Below the pieces are notes generated by a model, which was not told where the DNA came from, made no database searches, and saw only the letters and a list, made by a program, of their open reading frames with translations. DNA of 20,806 nt, from assembly GCA_964195995.1 (NCBI GenBank), contig CAXMQS010000015.1, positions 1 through 20,806 of the forward strand, written 5' to 3'. Numbering within the stretch: position 1 is the stretch's first letter; every line of letters starts with the position of its first letter. Below are positions 1 to 7,212 of the stretch, one piece after another. The position numbers and the translations under genes are program-made. The DNA is from CAXMQS01 sp964195995. Its GTDB lineage: Bacteria; Actinomycetota; Acidimicrobiia; Spongiisociales; JAOTWH01.

Positions 1-1
1 G

Positions 2-1054
2 GCGGATGGCTACGCGGTCATCGGCCCGACGCTTCGCGACGACGCCGTCGTTCTCGGCGAGGTGACCTCGCCGGACGACCTCCCTGTCGGATGGACAGAC
101 AGCCAAGACGGCGGCAGCTATCGACTCGAGCGGCGGTCGGATGAGGCGCTGTTCGGGTACTCCGTTGGCCCGCACTCTCCGAAGCGCTACCTGTTCCCAC
201 CGCGAACTGCCCTGTTCGATCTCGACCGCAGCAACGGATCATTGACCTTCACCCAGCGCGAGGTCTCCGCCACCAAGTACGCGTTCATCGGTCTTCGGGC
301 GTGTGAACTCGCAGCGATAGCGATCCAGGACCGCGTCTTCACCGGTTCGGGCGTAGTCGACCGAACCTACGCCGGCACCAGGGACGGCATGTTGGTGGTT
401 GCCGTCAACTGCGCCGTCGCGGGCGGCACTTGTTTCTGTGAGTCGATGGGAACCGGACCCCGCTGCGAGGAAGGATTCGACCTGGTGCTGACCGAGCTCA
501 TCGACGGCGATGGCCACCGCTTCGTCTTCGAGTCTGGCAGCGACGAAGGTGATCGATTGTTGGAAGGCATGCCGAGCCGCCCGGCGGGGCCGCGCGACAT
601 CGAGCGCGTCGATGAGACCATCGCGGCAACCTCAGCCGCGATGGGCCGGGCTCTTGACACCGACGGCATACGGGAGCTACTCGAGGAGAATCGCGAGCAT
701 CCCCGTTGGGACAAGGTGGCGCAGCGCTGTCTCGCTTGCACCAACTGCACCCTCGTCTGCCCAACCTGTTTCTGCTCGACGACAGAGGACGTCGCTGCTC
801 TCGATGGCAGTGGCGGCACGAGGAGCCGTCGCTGGGACTCGTGCTTCGCCATGGAATTCTCGACGCTGCACGGCAGATCGGTGCGCACGACGACGCGCGC
901 TCGCTACCGGCAGTGGATGACTCACAAGCTGGCAAGTTGGTACGACCAGTTCGGAAGCTCGGGGTGCGTCGGGTGCGGACGGTGCATCACCTGGTGCCCA
1001 GTCGGCATCGACATCACGAAGGAAGCTGCACTGATCAGATTGGAGAGATCATGA
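2..1054 (+). CDS. hydB: Group 3b [NiFe] hydrogenase beta subunit, 4Fe-4S protein (HydB), 5' partial
   Basis: This is the iron-sulfur electron-transfer subunit of a cytoplasmic NAD(P)-linked hydrogenase of the sulfhydrogenase HydB/AsrA type. It should pass electrons between the HydDA hydrogenase module and the HydG flavoprotein. The reading frame is open from base 2 and encodes ADGYAVIGPTLRDD before a possible GTG at 62. That upstream peptide looks like the normal N-terminus of the family, so the true start lies outside the window and GTG 62 is not the start. Visible Fe-S motifs are a central Cys cluster (CAVAGGTCFCES), CLACTNCTLVCPTC, and a C-terminal CVGCGRCITWCPVGID that matches a bacterial ferredoxin 4Fe-4S motif. 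The stop overlaps the next start in ATGA, which indicates translational coupling. The order B-(CNBD)-G-D-A matches the hydBGDA order of known sulfhydrogenases. Confidence 0.9.
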   Translation, partial: ADGYAVIGPTLRDDAVVLGEVTSPDDLPVGWTDSQDGGSYRLERRSDEALFGYSVGPHSPKRYLFPPRTALFDLDRSNGSLTFTQREVSATKYAFIGLRACELAAIAIQDRVFTGSGVVDRTYAGTRDGMLVVAVNCAVAGGTCFCESMGTGPRCEEGFDLVLTELIDGDGHRFVFESGSDEGDRLLEGMPSRPAGPRDIERVDETIAATSAAMGRALDTDGIRELLEENREHPRWDKVAQRCLACTNCTLVCPTCFCSTTEDVAALDGSGGTRSRRWDSCFAMEFSTLHGRSVRTTTRARYRQWMTHKLASWYDQFGSSGCVGCGRCITWCPVGIDITKEAALIRLERS

Positions 1055-1506
1055 GCCTTGACGCTGTGCGTAACTCGGAGCTGCTGGTTGACCTCACCGA
1101 CGAAGAGATGGAACCCCTCGTCGCCGCCTCCTCTGAGGTGAGCTTCGCCGCGGGCGATGTGATATTCGACGAGGACGGCGTTGCCGAGACCTTCTATCTG
1201 ATCGTGCATGGCAAGGTCGGCTTGGAGTTGACGAGTCCCGGGGGAGCTCCGCTGGTCATCCAGACGCTGCGCGACGGCGAGATGGTCGGCGTCAGTTGGT
1301 TCTTCCCGCCATATGTCTGGGAGTGGCGCGCTCGGGCCATCACCGAAACTTCTGCCATTGCATTCGACGCCGAGCAAGTCCGCGAGCAGTGCAAGGAACG
1401 ATGCGAGTTGGAGCGTCAGCTGCTACGAAGCATCGCCAAGGCGGCCGCGGTGCGCCTGCACAACTCGCGAACGCAGTTGCTCGATCTCTATGGAAGCAGG
1501 AGATGA
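1051..1506 (+). CDS. Cyclic nucleotide-binding-domain protein inside the hydrogenase operon
   Basis: The 151-residue protein is a single CNBD/cupin-like beta-roll with no DNA-binding domain. Recognisable pieces are the start of the roll (AAGDVIFDEDGVAETFYLIVHGKVGLEL), the GE-M-V-G stretch, and a late arginine segment (WEWRARAITETSAIAFD). The usual phosphate-binding cassette after the GE motif is altered: GVSWFFPPYVWEW stands where FGE-AL and PR-A are usual. Binding of cAMP or cGMP is therefore uncertain. It starts in the ATGA overlap with hydB and ends in an ATGA overlap with hydG, so it is translated with the enzyme subunits. A regulatory or assembly role bound to the HydBG module is an inference from position. 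The CNBD fold call is firm; the function is unknown. Confidence 0.85.
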   Translation: MSLDAVRNSELLVDLTDEEMEPLVAASSEVSFAAGDVIFDEDGVAETFYLIVHGKVGLELTSPGGAPLVIQTLRDGEMVGVSWFFPPYVWEWRARAITETSAIAFDAEQVREQCKERCELERQLLRSIAKAAAVRLHNSRTQLLDLYGSRR

Positions 1507-2351
1507 CCACAACAGCAGCTCCCGAGTTCGCCGCCGAGGCGATGCTTCCTCGACCGTTTCGGGTTGTCAGCCGCCGCCAGGAGACCGGCGACACCTTCAC
1601 CCTCGAGTTCGAGCCCGAAGACGGTGTGCCAATCACCTATGACCCGGGGCAATTCACCATGCTGTACGCCTTCGGCGTCGGGGAGGTGCCCATCTCGATC
1701 GCCGGAGGACGCCCTGGCGAGCCGTTGATGCACACGGTGCGAGCGGTCGGCGCCGTCACCGACGCCATCTGCAACCTTCCCGAAGGTGGGCTGGTCGGAG
1801 TGCGCGGGCCCTACGGGAAGGGCTGGCCGCTGCAGAGGGCGGTGGGCAAGGACCTGGTCATCGCCGCCGGCGGGATCGGACTGGCGCCTCTGCGGTCGGT
1901 GGTGGTCCACGCCTTCGAATACCGTGACCAGTTCGGCTCGGTGTCGCTGATCTATGGAACCCGCTCGCCAAGTGAGCTTCTCTACGAGGAGGAGCTGCGC
2001 AGGTGGAGGAGTCGCTTCTCCATCGAGGTCGAGGTGACGGTCGATCGGGCCGACGCCGCGTGGTATGGCGACGTCGGGGTCGTCACCAACCTGCTGCCAC
2101 GCATCACTTTCGACCCGGCCAACACCGTGGCGATGGTGTGCGGCCCCGAGATCATGATGAAGGTCGTCGCCAGAGAGCTAGGAGCGCGCGGCGTGGACTC
2201 CGACGAGGTCTTCGTCAGCCTCGAGCGCAACATGAAGTGTGGCATCGGGCTGTGCGGCCACTGCCAGTTCGGCGCCGACTTCGTGTGTCGAGACGGACCC
2301 GTCGTGCCTTTCGCCAGTGTCATGAATCGGATGACGGTCGAGGAGCTATGA
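1503..2351 (+). CDS. hydG: Group 3b [NiFe] hydrogenase gamma subunit, FAD/NAD(P)-binding (HydG)
   Basis: The 282-residue flavoprotein belongs to the ferredoxin-NADP reductase/dihydroorotate dehydrogenase electron-transfer family and supplies the NAD(P)H site of the hydrogenase. An N-terminal beta-barrel FAD domain contains YDPGQFTMLYAFGVGEVPISI, the family's usual P-x-Q-F and P-x-S-I pattern. It is followed by GVRGPYGKGWPL, the nucleotide-binding AAGGIGLAPLRSV, and YGTRSPSELLYEEEL. The C-terminus has VCGPEIMM and a [2Fe-2S]-type cysteine set, CGIGLCGHCQFGADFVC. I chose ATG 1503 because it overlaps the upstream stop and sits directly before a typical N-terminus; the frame is open further upstream but only inside the CNBD gene. 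The stop overlaps hydD in ATGA. Confidence 0.93.
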   Translation: MTTTAAPEFAAEAMLPRPFRVVSRRQETGDTFTLEFEPEDGVPITYDPGQFTMLYAFGVGEVPISIAGGRPGEPLMHTVRAVGAVTDAICNLPEGGLVGVRGPYGKGWPLQRAVGKDLVIAAGGIGLAPLRSVVVHAFEYRDQFGSVSLIYGTRSPSELLYEEELRRWRSRFSIEVEVTVDRADAAWYGDVGVVTNLLPRITFDPANTVAMVCGPEIMMKVVARELGARGVDSDEVFVSLERNMKCGIGLCGHCQFGADFVCRDGPVVPFASVMNRMTVEEL

Positions 2352-3118
2352 GCAAGCCCCGACTTGCCGTGTGGAAGTTCGCCTCATGCGACGGTTGCCA
2401 GCTAACGCTGCTCGACTGCGAAGACCAGCTACTCGACGTGGCAGACGCCATCGACATCGCCTACTTCCCTGAAGCCACCAAGGGAGAGATCGCCGGCCCC
2501 TATGACCTGTCTCTGGTCGAGGGCTCGGTCACGACGGCGCACGACGCGGCGCGCGTCCACGAAGTCAGGAGGCTGTCGAACAAGCTGGTGACCATCGGCG
2601 CCTGCGCCACCGCGGGGGGAGTGCAGGCGCTGCGCAACTGGGCCAACGTCGACGACTTCGTATCCGTGGTGTACGCCCACCCCGAGTACATCGAAACCCT
2701 CGAGACCTCGACTCCGATCTCCCAACATGTCGAGGTCGACTTCGAGCTGCGGGGTTGTCCCATCTCCAAGCGTCAGTTGCTCGAGGTGATCAATGCTTTC
2801 GTCCACGATCGCAAGCCAGACATACCGCCGGACAGCGTCTGCGTCGAGTGCAAGATGCGAGGGACTCCCTGTGTGATGGTGGCAAAGGGAACGCCGTGTC
2901 TGGGCCCCATAACGCACGCCGGGTGCTGGGCCCTGTGCCCTGCCTATGACCGTGGTTGCTACGGATGCTTTGGCCCCGCCACCACGCCGAATGTCGCGGC
3001 GCTCGGCTCGTGGTGGCGAGGGCTGGGCGCCTCGAACAACGACCTGGTGCTGGCGTTGCGTACGTTCAATGGGTACGCCCCCGAATTCCGAGAAGCGAGT
3101 GAGACCTATGAGCACTGA
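2348..3118 (+). CDS. hydD: Group 3b [NiFe] hydrogenase small subunit (HydD)
   Basis: The 256-residue small subunit carries the Fe-S relay next to the Ni-Fe site. The proximal cluster ligands are visible: C14 and C17 in FASCDGCQLTLLDC, the cysteine in IGACATAGG, and the cysteine in LRGCPISK. A second cysteine-rich block near the C-terminus (CVECKMRGTPCV, then CLGPITHAGCWALCP and CYGCFGP) supplies ligands for further clusters. There is no Tat signal or membrane anchor, as expected for a soluble group 3 enzyme. The start at 2348 lies in an ATGA overlap with hydG, and the stop overlaps the start of hydA by 11 bases. It must pair with HydA directly downstream. Confidence 0.94.
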   Translation: MSKPRLAVWKFASCDGCQLTLLDCEDQLLDVADAIDIAYFPEATKGEIAGPYDLSLVEGSVTTAHDAARVHEVRRLSNKLVTIGACATAGGVQALRNWANVDDFVSVVYAHPEYIETLETSTPISQHVEVDFELRGCPISKRQLLEVINAFVHDRKPDIPPDSVCVECKMRGTPCVMVAKGTPCLGPITHAGCWALCPAYDRGCYGCFGPATTPNVAALGSWWRGLGASNNDLVLALRTFNGYAPEFREASETYEH

Positions 3119-4406
3119 TCGTGAGATAGCGGTCGACTACCTGGCGAGGGTTGAGGGCGAGGGCGCCATGTATCTGAAGCTCAGGGGAGAAGAGGTGCTC
3201 GACCTCCAGTTCAAGATATTCGAGCCCCCTCGCTTCTTCGAGGCCTTCCTGCGCGGGCGCAGGTTCAGCGAGGCACCCGACATCACGGCCCGCATCTGCG
3301 GCATCTGTCCCGTCGCCTACCAGACCAGCGCCTGCAACGCCATGGAGTTCGCCGGCGGCATCCGTCTGGACGGCCCGCGGCGTGATCTACGACGCCTCCT
3401 GTATCTCGGCGAATGGATAGAGAGCCACGTTCTGCACGTCTTCTTTCTCCACGCCCCCGACTTCCTTGGCTATGACAACGCCATCGCCATGGCGCAGGAT
3501 CATCCCGAGGCCGTCGCCACGGCGCTGCGGCTGAAGAAACTTGGCAACTCGATGATGACGCTGCTCGGTGGCAGGGAGATTCACCCCATCAACGTTCGGG
3601 TCGGCGGCTTCTACAGAACGCCAACCAGGGCAGAGCTGGAGGCCGTCGTCCCCGAGCTGGAGTGGGGTCTGGCGGCCGCGATCGAGGCCACGGCGTTCGT
3701 CGCCGGCCTGCCGTTTCCCGACTTCGAGCGCGACTACGAGTTCGTCGCTCTGCGCCATCCTGATGAATACGCCATCACCGACGGTCGGATCGTCTCGAGC
3801 AGTGGTCTCGACATCGCAGTCGAGGAGTGGCCAGAGCACTTCGAGGAGTCTCATGTCGAGTGGTCGAACGCGCTCCACGCCGCGTTGAAGTCGGGCGGCT
3901 CCTATCACGTTGGGCCTATGGCTCGCTACAGCCTCAACTCGAGCCAGCTCACTCCGGCGGCCGCCATTGCAGCATCCGACGCCGGCCTCGGCCCGATCTG
4001 CACCAACCCGTTCCAGAGCATCATCGTCCGCTCCGTCGAGATCGTGTTCGCGCTCGAGGAGGCGCTGCGGCTCATCGACGGTTACCGGCAACCCGCTACG
4101 CCTGCTGTCGAAGTTGTTCCACACGGTGGCATCGGCCACGGTGCGTCGGAGGCGCCGCGCGGACTCCTGTATCACCGCTACGAGATCGACCCCGATGGGA
4201 GCATCGCCGACGCCCTCATCGTGCCGCCGACGTCGCAGAACCAGCGCAGCATCGAAGAGGACCTGCGGGCCTACGTGACGGGCCGGGCCCAGCTCCCCGA
4301 CGACGAGTTGCAGTGGCAGCTCGAACAGGCGATCCGTAACTACGACCCGTGCATTTCGTGCGCGACCCACTTCCTCGACCTCACCGTTGACCGAGTCGCC
4401 GGATGA
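3108..4406 (+). CDS. hydA: Group 3b [NiFe] hydrogenase large catalytic subunit (HydA)
   Basis: The 432-residue subunit carries the Ni-Fe active site. The N-terminal L1 motif is RICGICPVAYQTSA with ligands C64 and C67. Tyrosine 71 occupies the position that is His in many other groups. The C-terminal L2 motif is DPCISCATHF with ligands C415 and C418. Eleven residues follow His421, which fits the short peptide removed by a maturation endopeptidase, and the gene for such an enzyme is the very next one. The start at 3108 overlaps the end of hydD, and the stop is in ATGA overlap with the protease gene. With HydBGD it should catalyse reversible H2 oxidation coupled to NAD(P). The group 3b assignment rests on gene order and motifs read by eye. 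Confidence 0.95.
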   Translation: MSTDREIAVDYLARVEGEGAMYLKLRGEEVLDLQFKIFEPPRFFEAFLRGRRFSEAPDITARICGICPVAYQTSACNAMEFAGGIRLDGPRRDLRRLLYLGEWIESHVLHVFFLHAPDFLGYDNAIAMAQDHPEAVATALRLKKLGNSMMTLLGGREIHPINVRVGGFYRTPTRAELEAVVPELEWGLAAAIEATAFVAGLPFPDFERDYEFVALRHPDEYAITDGRIVSSSGLDIAVEEWPEHFEESHVEWSNALHAALKSGGSYHVGPMARYSLNSSQLTPAAAIAASDAGLGPICTNPFQSIIVRSVEIVFALEEALRLIDGYRQPATPAVEVVPHGGIGHGASEAPRGLLYHRYEIDPDGSIADALIVPPTSQNQRSIEEDLRAYVTGRAQLPDDELQWQLEQAIRNYDPCISCATHFLDLTVDRVAG

Positions 4407-4825
4407 AGCGGATCCTCATCGGGCTTGGCAACTCGTTCCGTGGCGACGACGGCGCCGGGCTCGAAGTGGCGTCCCGGGTGCGATCGATCGAGTCTCGCCA
4501 ATGTGAGCTGGGTGCGTACGAGCTGATGGACCTGTGGGAGGGGGCAGACGAGGTGATAGTGGTCGACGCCATGGTGTCGGGCGCCCGGCCTGGAACCGTG
4601 CGACGCTTCGACCCCCATCTCGAGGCGCTGCCTTCACGGAGCTTCGCCTCGACCCACGCCATCGGTGTCGCCGAGACAGTCGAAATGGCCAAGCTCCTTG
4701 GCAGGCTCCCGGAGAGGATGACCGTCTACGGGATCGAAGCTGCAGATGTGACTGCGGGGACCGAGTTGTCACCCGCCGTGGAGGAGGCTGTGGCAAGCGT
4801 GAGCGCGGAGATCGACGATGCATGA
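4403..4825 (+). CDS. Hydrogenase maturation endopeptidase (HycI/HyaD/HybD family)
   Basis: The 140-residue protease cuts the C-terminal peptide from the nickel-loaded large subunit. Family hallmarks are ILIGLGNSFRGDDGAG near the N-terminus (metal-binding acidic residue D16), VVDAMVSG (D55) and STHAIGVAE (H85). These three positions correspond to the Glu/Asp-Asp-His nickel-sensing site of the family. YGIEA follows near residue 109. Length is normal to slightly short for the family. The start is in ATGA overlap with hydA and the end overlaps the hypA-like start by 8 bases. Position makes HydA the obvious substrate. Confidence 0.93.
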   Translation: MKRILIGLGNSFRGDDGAGLEVASRVRSIESRQCELGAYELMDLWEGADEVIVVDAMVSGARPGTVRRFDPHLEALPSRSFASTHAIGVAETVEMAKLLGRLPERMTVYGIEAADVTAGTELSPAVEEAVASVSAEIDDA

Positions 4826-5066
4826 GATGGGCCTGGTGCGCGATCTGTTGTCACGGGCCGAGGCAGCGGCCGACGGTGGGACCATCAAGTGTCTGCGAAT
4901 CCGAGTGGGGGCACTGGCCGGAGCCGACCCCGCCTATCTGCTCGAGTATCTCGACCGCGAGGCGACGGAGCGATGGGGGTCGTGCCCCGCCATCGAGATC
5001 GAGTTATCCGAGGACGCCACCAACGCCGAGGCGCTTGGGGTGGTCTTGGTTTCGCTGGAGGTCTAG
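4818..5066 (+). CDS. hypA: Short HypA-like nickel metallochaperone lacking the zinc loop
   Basis: The 82-residue protein begins MHEMGLVRDLLSRAE, which preserves the N-terminal Met-His-Glu nickel ligands of HypA. It continues with LRIRVGALAGADPAYLLEYL as in the family. Typical HypA is about 113 residues and contains two CxxC pairs that bind zinc. Here only two isolated cysteines exist, C25 and C56. The sequence passes from IEIELSEDATNAEAL straight to a family-like terminal strand, GVVLVSLEV, so the zinc loop is missing as if deleted in frame rather than cut off at the end. The start at 4818 overlaps the protease gene. HypC follows after 5 bases with an AGGAG ribosome site. It may be a specialised Ni-delivery factor or a degenerating copy complemented elsewhere. 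Confidence 0.78.
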   Translation: MHEMGLVRDLLSRAEAAADGGTIKCLRIRVGALAGADPAYLLEYLDREATERWGSCPAIEIELSEDATNAEALGVVLVSLEV

Positions 5067-5071
5067 GAGCA

Positions 5072-5293
5072 ATGTGCGTTGCAGTCCCGGCTCGTATCAC
5101 CTGGATAGGGGAGAAGACTTCGGCCACCATTCCTGGACGCGTCGTAAGCGACGGTGGCAGCGGCACGATCGATCTAGTGATGGTCCCCGACGCCAGGGTT
5201 GGCGACTTCGTCACCATGCACTCCGGGTACGCCATCCGCGTTCTCGCCGAGAGCGAGGTCGCCGACACCCTGCGGCTGTTCGAATCCGGATGA
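5072..5293 (+). CDS. hypC: Hydrogenase assembly chaperone HypC/HupF
   Basis: The 73-residue protein starts MCVAVPARI, the conserved Met-Cys N-terminus of HypC, whose cysteine carries the Fe(CN)2CO precursor together with HypD. The second hallmark, the histidine of the GDFVTMHSGYAIRVL segment, is H50. Length is normal. An AGGAG Shine-Dalgarno lies just upstream, overlapping the hypA stop codon, and supports ATG 5072. It is the last gene of the hydrogenase operon in this window; HypD, HypE, HypF and HypB are not encoded nearby. Confidence 0.92.
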   Translation: MCVAVPARITWIGEKTSATIPGRVVSDGGSGTIDLVMVPDARVGDFVTMHSGYAIRVLAESEVADTLRLFESG

Positions 5294-5641
5294 CTCGTCG
5301 GCGGCCGGCCCAGGACGACAGAGGCTAGACGTCAGCATGCCGACGATCCCGCTGCGAAGACATATCGCGATCTCGTGGCACTTCTGGCATTCCCAATGAA
5401 CATGTGTGTTCCAACTGGTGGTACGGCCGACCTCGTCGTAGGTGTACGTCGTCTTCAGGGTCGGGCGGTGGCCTTTGGCGACGGCACTTGACCACTCTGA
5501 GTTACGACGACCGTACCTCCATCTGTAGAAGCGGGCGGCCAGCCAACGTACCAACGTCGGCTCAGGCATTCCCGAGCCGTCGTGTTGGTAGACGTAGGGA
5601 CTGAACGGCTCTTCTCCGCGATGTGGATGCTTGTCTCTCAC
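5174..5641 (-). CDS. Doubtful hypothetical ORF, antisense into hypC
   Basis: A 155-codon minus-strand frame starts at GTG 5641, with a purine-rich GAGAGGGGG about 8 bases upstream that could act as a ribosome site. The first ~110 residues are unlike a shadow frame: they are rich in aromatic and charged residues (RWLAARFYRWRYGRR, TTYTYDEVGRTTSWNTHVHW) and carry one CQKC pair. The last ~40 codons lie opposite hypC and read like antisense sequence, so a stop may have been lost. I recognise no family. The 350-base region 5294-5641 holds no other candidate gene. It could be a remnant of a mobile or phage-derived gene. Confidence 0.35.
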   Translation of the reverse strand: MRDKHPHRGEEPFSPYVYQHDGSGMPEPTLVRWLAARFYRWRYGRRNSEWSSAVAKGHRPTLKTTYTYDEVGRTTSWNTHVHWECQKCHEIAICLRSGIVGMLTSSLCRPGPAADESSGFEQPQGVGDLALGENADGVPGVHGDEVANPGVGDHH

Positions 5642-5675
5642 CGACTACACCCCCTCTCACCACACACAAGAGTAC

Positions 5676-5690
5676 ACCACTTAGAGTGGT
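5676..5690. repeat. 15-bp palindrome, possible operator
   Basis: ACCACT-TAG-AGTGGT is a perfect inverted repeat with a 3-base centre. It lies 35 bases upstream of the minus-strand GTG at 5641 and 136 bases before the + strand gene at 5826. The half-site AGAGTGGT recurs at 5730-5737. The size and symmetry suit a dimeric repressor site, but no regulator gene is adjacent. Confidence 0.5.
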
Positions 5691-5756
5691 CGCAGGTGAC
5701 TATAGAAGGGCTAGTTCACTCGTTGGGTCAGAGTGGTGGGCAAGGGCTAGTCACCT
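5683..5756. repeat. Mixed direct and inverted repeats in intergenic region
   Basis: Two repeat units occur twice: AGAGTGGT at 5683-5690 and 5730-5737, and GGGCTAGT at 5708-5715 and 5744-5751. In addition AGGTGACTA (5694-5702) is the exact inverse complement of TAGTCACCT (5748-5756). The 5642-5825 gap therefore holds a cluster of related short elements rather than random spacer. Confidence 0.5.
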
Positions 5757-5790
5757 AAGCCATTGGCAACGGTCGCACGAGATGTTGGGG

Positions 5791-5803
5791 CACAATGGTT
5801 GTG
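5791..5803. promoter_or_regulatory. 13-bp palindrome ahead of the HTTM-like gene
   Basis: CACAA-TGG-TTGTG is a perfect inverted repeat centred 29 bases before ATG 5826. Its position in the expected leader or promoter zone suggests an operator. I could not place a convincing -35/-10 pair around it. Confidence 0.35.
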
Positions 5804-5825
5804 TACCCCTCCACCTCCGGAGCCG

Positions 5826-7202
5826 ATGTCCGACACCGTTGATACCCGGTCTCAACAAGCGGCCTTCGCGGCCTTCTCGTTCTTGTGGGCGGTTGCCAAC
5901 ATCGCTCACCTGTGGATCCAGACGGGAGGCTCGCTCGATCAGCCTGCCGCGGTCCTGAACATGGCGGCGGCGGCCTGGGTCCTGGCAGACCCTCGATCCG
6001 TTGGTCGACTGGTGCTGCTGGCGGCCACCCAACTCTTGGACACGGCCTGGGTCATGCCGTTCGCACCCGACCACCAGATGCTGGCCGCCAGCGTCAACAT
6101 CGTCATCCTGGCGGTGGGGCTGACGATGTTGTTCGGCCGAGACCGCCAGCCAGACCCGGCTCGCTTCTACGCCTCTTTCTCTCGCGCCGCCAGGATCCTG
6201 CTGCTCGTTGGCTATTCGGCAGCGGCGCTCGCCAAGTACAACAGCGCCTTCTTCGACCCCGCCATCAGCTGTGCAGTGTTCCTGGCCAACACCGCGACCT
6301 ATGGGCTGACGGAGGCCGTCTCCGGGCTCGACTGGTTCCACATCGTCGTCGCGACCACGTCGGAGACGCTGATTCCGATCATGCTCGTCATCCCGGCGAC
6401 CCGGCGGTTCGGAGTCCGCTTCGGCATGCTGTTCCACTTCCTGGTGAGCCTCAGCCCTGCCATCACAGTCTCCGACTTCACGACGACTCTGTTCGCCCTA
6501 TTCCTGTTGTTCCTGGCCCCAGAGGAGATCGCAGCCATCTTCTCCGATATGCACCGTCGCTTCCGCCAGTCGCTGCTTGGAAGGACACTGCTGACCTTCG
6601 GCAGGGTTCCCCTGGTGATCACGCTGGCCCTGGCGGCGTCGGTCAGTGGATACCTCGTTCCATCGATAGACATCATCTACCTGTGGGCCTTCGCCACCTT
6701 GTTCGGCGTCATCCTGCTGTCGTCCGCCGCTTGGACGTTCTCGATGCGCGTATCTCCACAGCCGATCGCTGTGCGCATCCCGTTGCCGCATCTCGCCGTT
6801 ATCGGCCTCTTGGCGTTGTGGGCCCTCAACCCCTACCTCGGCTATCGGACGACCAGCTCCTTCACCATGTTCTCCAACCTCATTACCGAGGGTCAAGGAA
6901 CCAACCACTTCTTCCTGCCAAGCGTCCACTACGTCGACTACCAGAACGACCTGCTCGAGTCGACCTCTTCGACCAGCGAGCGTCTTGACGAGTTGGCCAC
7001 CGATGGCCAGCTGGTGACGGTCTTCGAGGCGCAGCGTCTCTTGGACGAGGACCCTGGAGCGACGGTGCTAGCTCGTCGCAACGGTGGGCCCGAACTCACC
7101 TTCTCGCTCGATGATCTCGGCGACGCGCCAAGCCCATTCCTTACGAAGGTGTGGTTCTACCGGTGGATTCCGGGCAGCGGTGAGCCGCAGTGCACCAACT
7201 GA
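5826..7202 (+). CDS. HTTM-like polytopic membrane protein
   Basis: The 458-residue protein has many hydrophobic segments through about residue 350: for example AAFAAFSFLWAVANIAHLWI, LLVGYSAAALA, TTLFALFLLFLAP and LLALWALNPYLGY. A soluble tail of about 100 residues follows. Features such as ALAKYNSAFFDP, the following WFHIVVATTSETLIPIMLV and MLFHFLVSLSP recall the HTTM/vitamin K-dependent carboxylase-like membrane family. I see no carboxylase catalytic signature, so the activity is unknown. ATG 5826, preceded by GGAG, is preferred over an in-frame TTG at 5763 because the upstream peptide is proline-rich and not membrane-like. It is convergent with the hydrolase gene that ends 11 bases downstream. 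Confidence 0.75.
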   Translation: MSDTVDTRSQQAAFAAFSFLWAVANIAHLWIQTGGSLDQPAAVLNMAAAAWVLADPRSVGRLVLLAATQLLDTAWVMPFAPDHQMLAASVNIVILAVGLTMLFGRDRQPDPARFYASFSRAARILLLVGYSAAALAKYNSAFFDPAISCAVFLANTATYGLTEAVSGLDWFHIVVATTSETLIPIMLVIPATRRFGVRFGMLFHFLVSLSPAITVSDFTTTLFALFLLFLAPEEIAAIFSDMHRRFRQSLLGRTLLTFGRVPLVITLALAASVSGYLVPSIDIIYLWAFATLFGVILLSSAAWTFSMRVSPQPIAVRIPLPHLAVIGLLALWALNPYLGYRTTSSFTMFSNLITEGQGTNHFFLPSVHYVDYQNDLLESTSSTSERLDELATDGQLVTVFEAQRLLDEDPGATVLARRNGGPELTFSLDDLGDAPSPFLTKVWFYRWIPGSGEPQCTN

Positions 7203-7212
7203 GTCGCTAGGC

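Noticed and set aside
62..64. GTG as the start of hydB
   Set aside because: The frame is open upstream to the window edge and encodes a family-like N-terminus, so the gene is simply cut by the window.
3387..4370. Long minus-strand open frame opposite hydA
   Set aside because: It mirrors the GC-biased codons of hydA, has no domain and no ribosome site, and hydA on the + strand is unmistakable.
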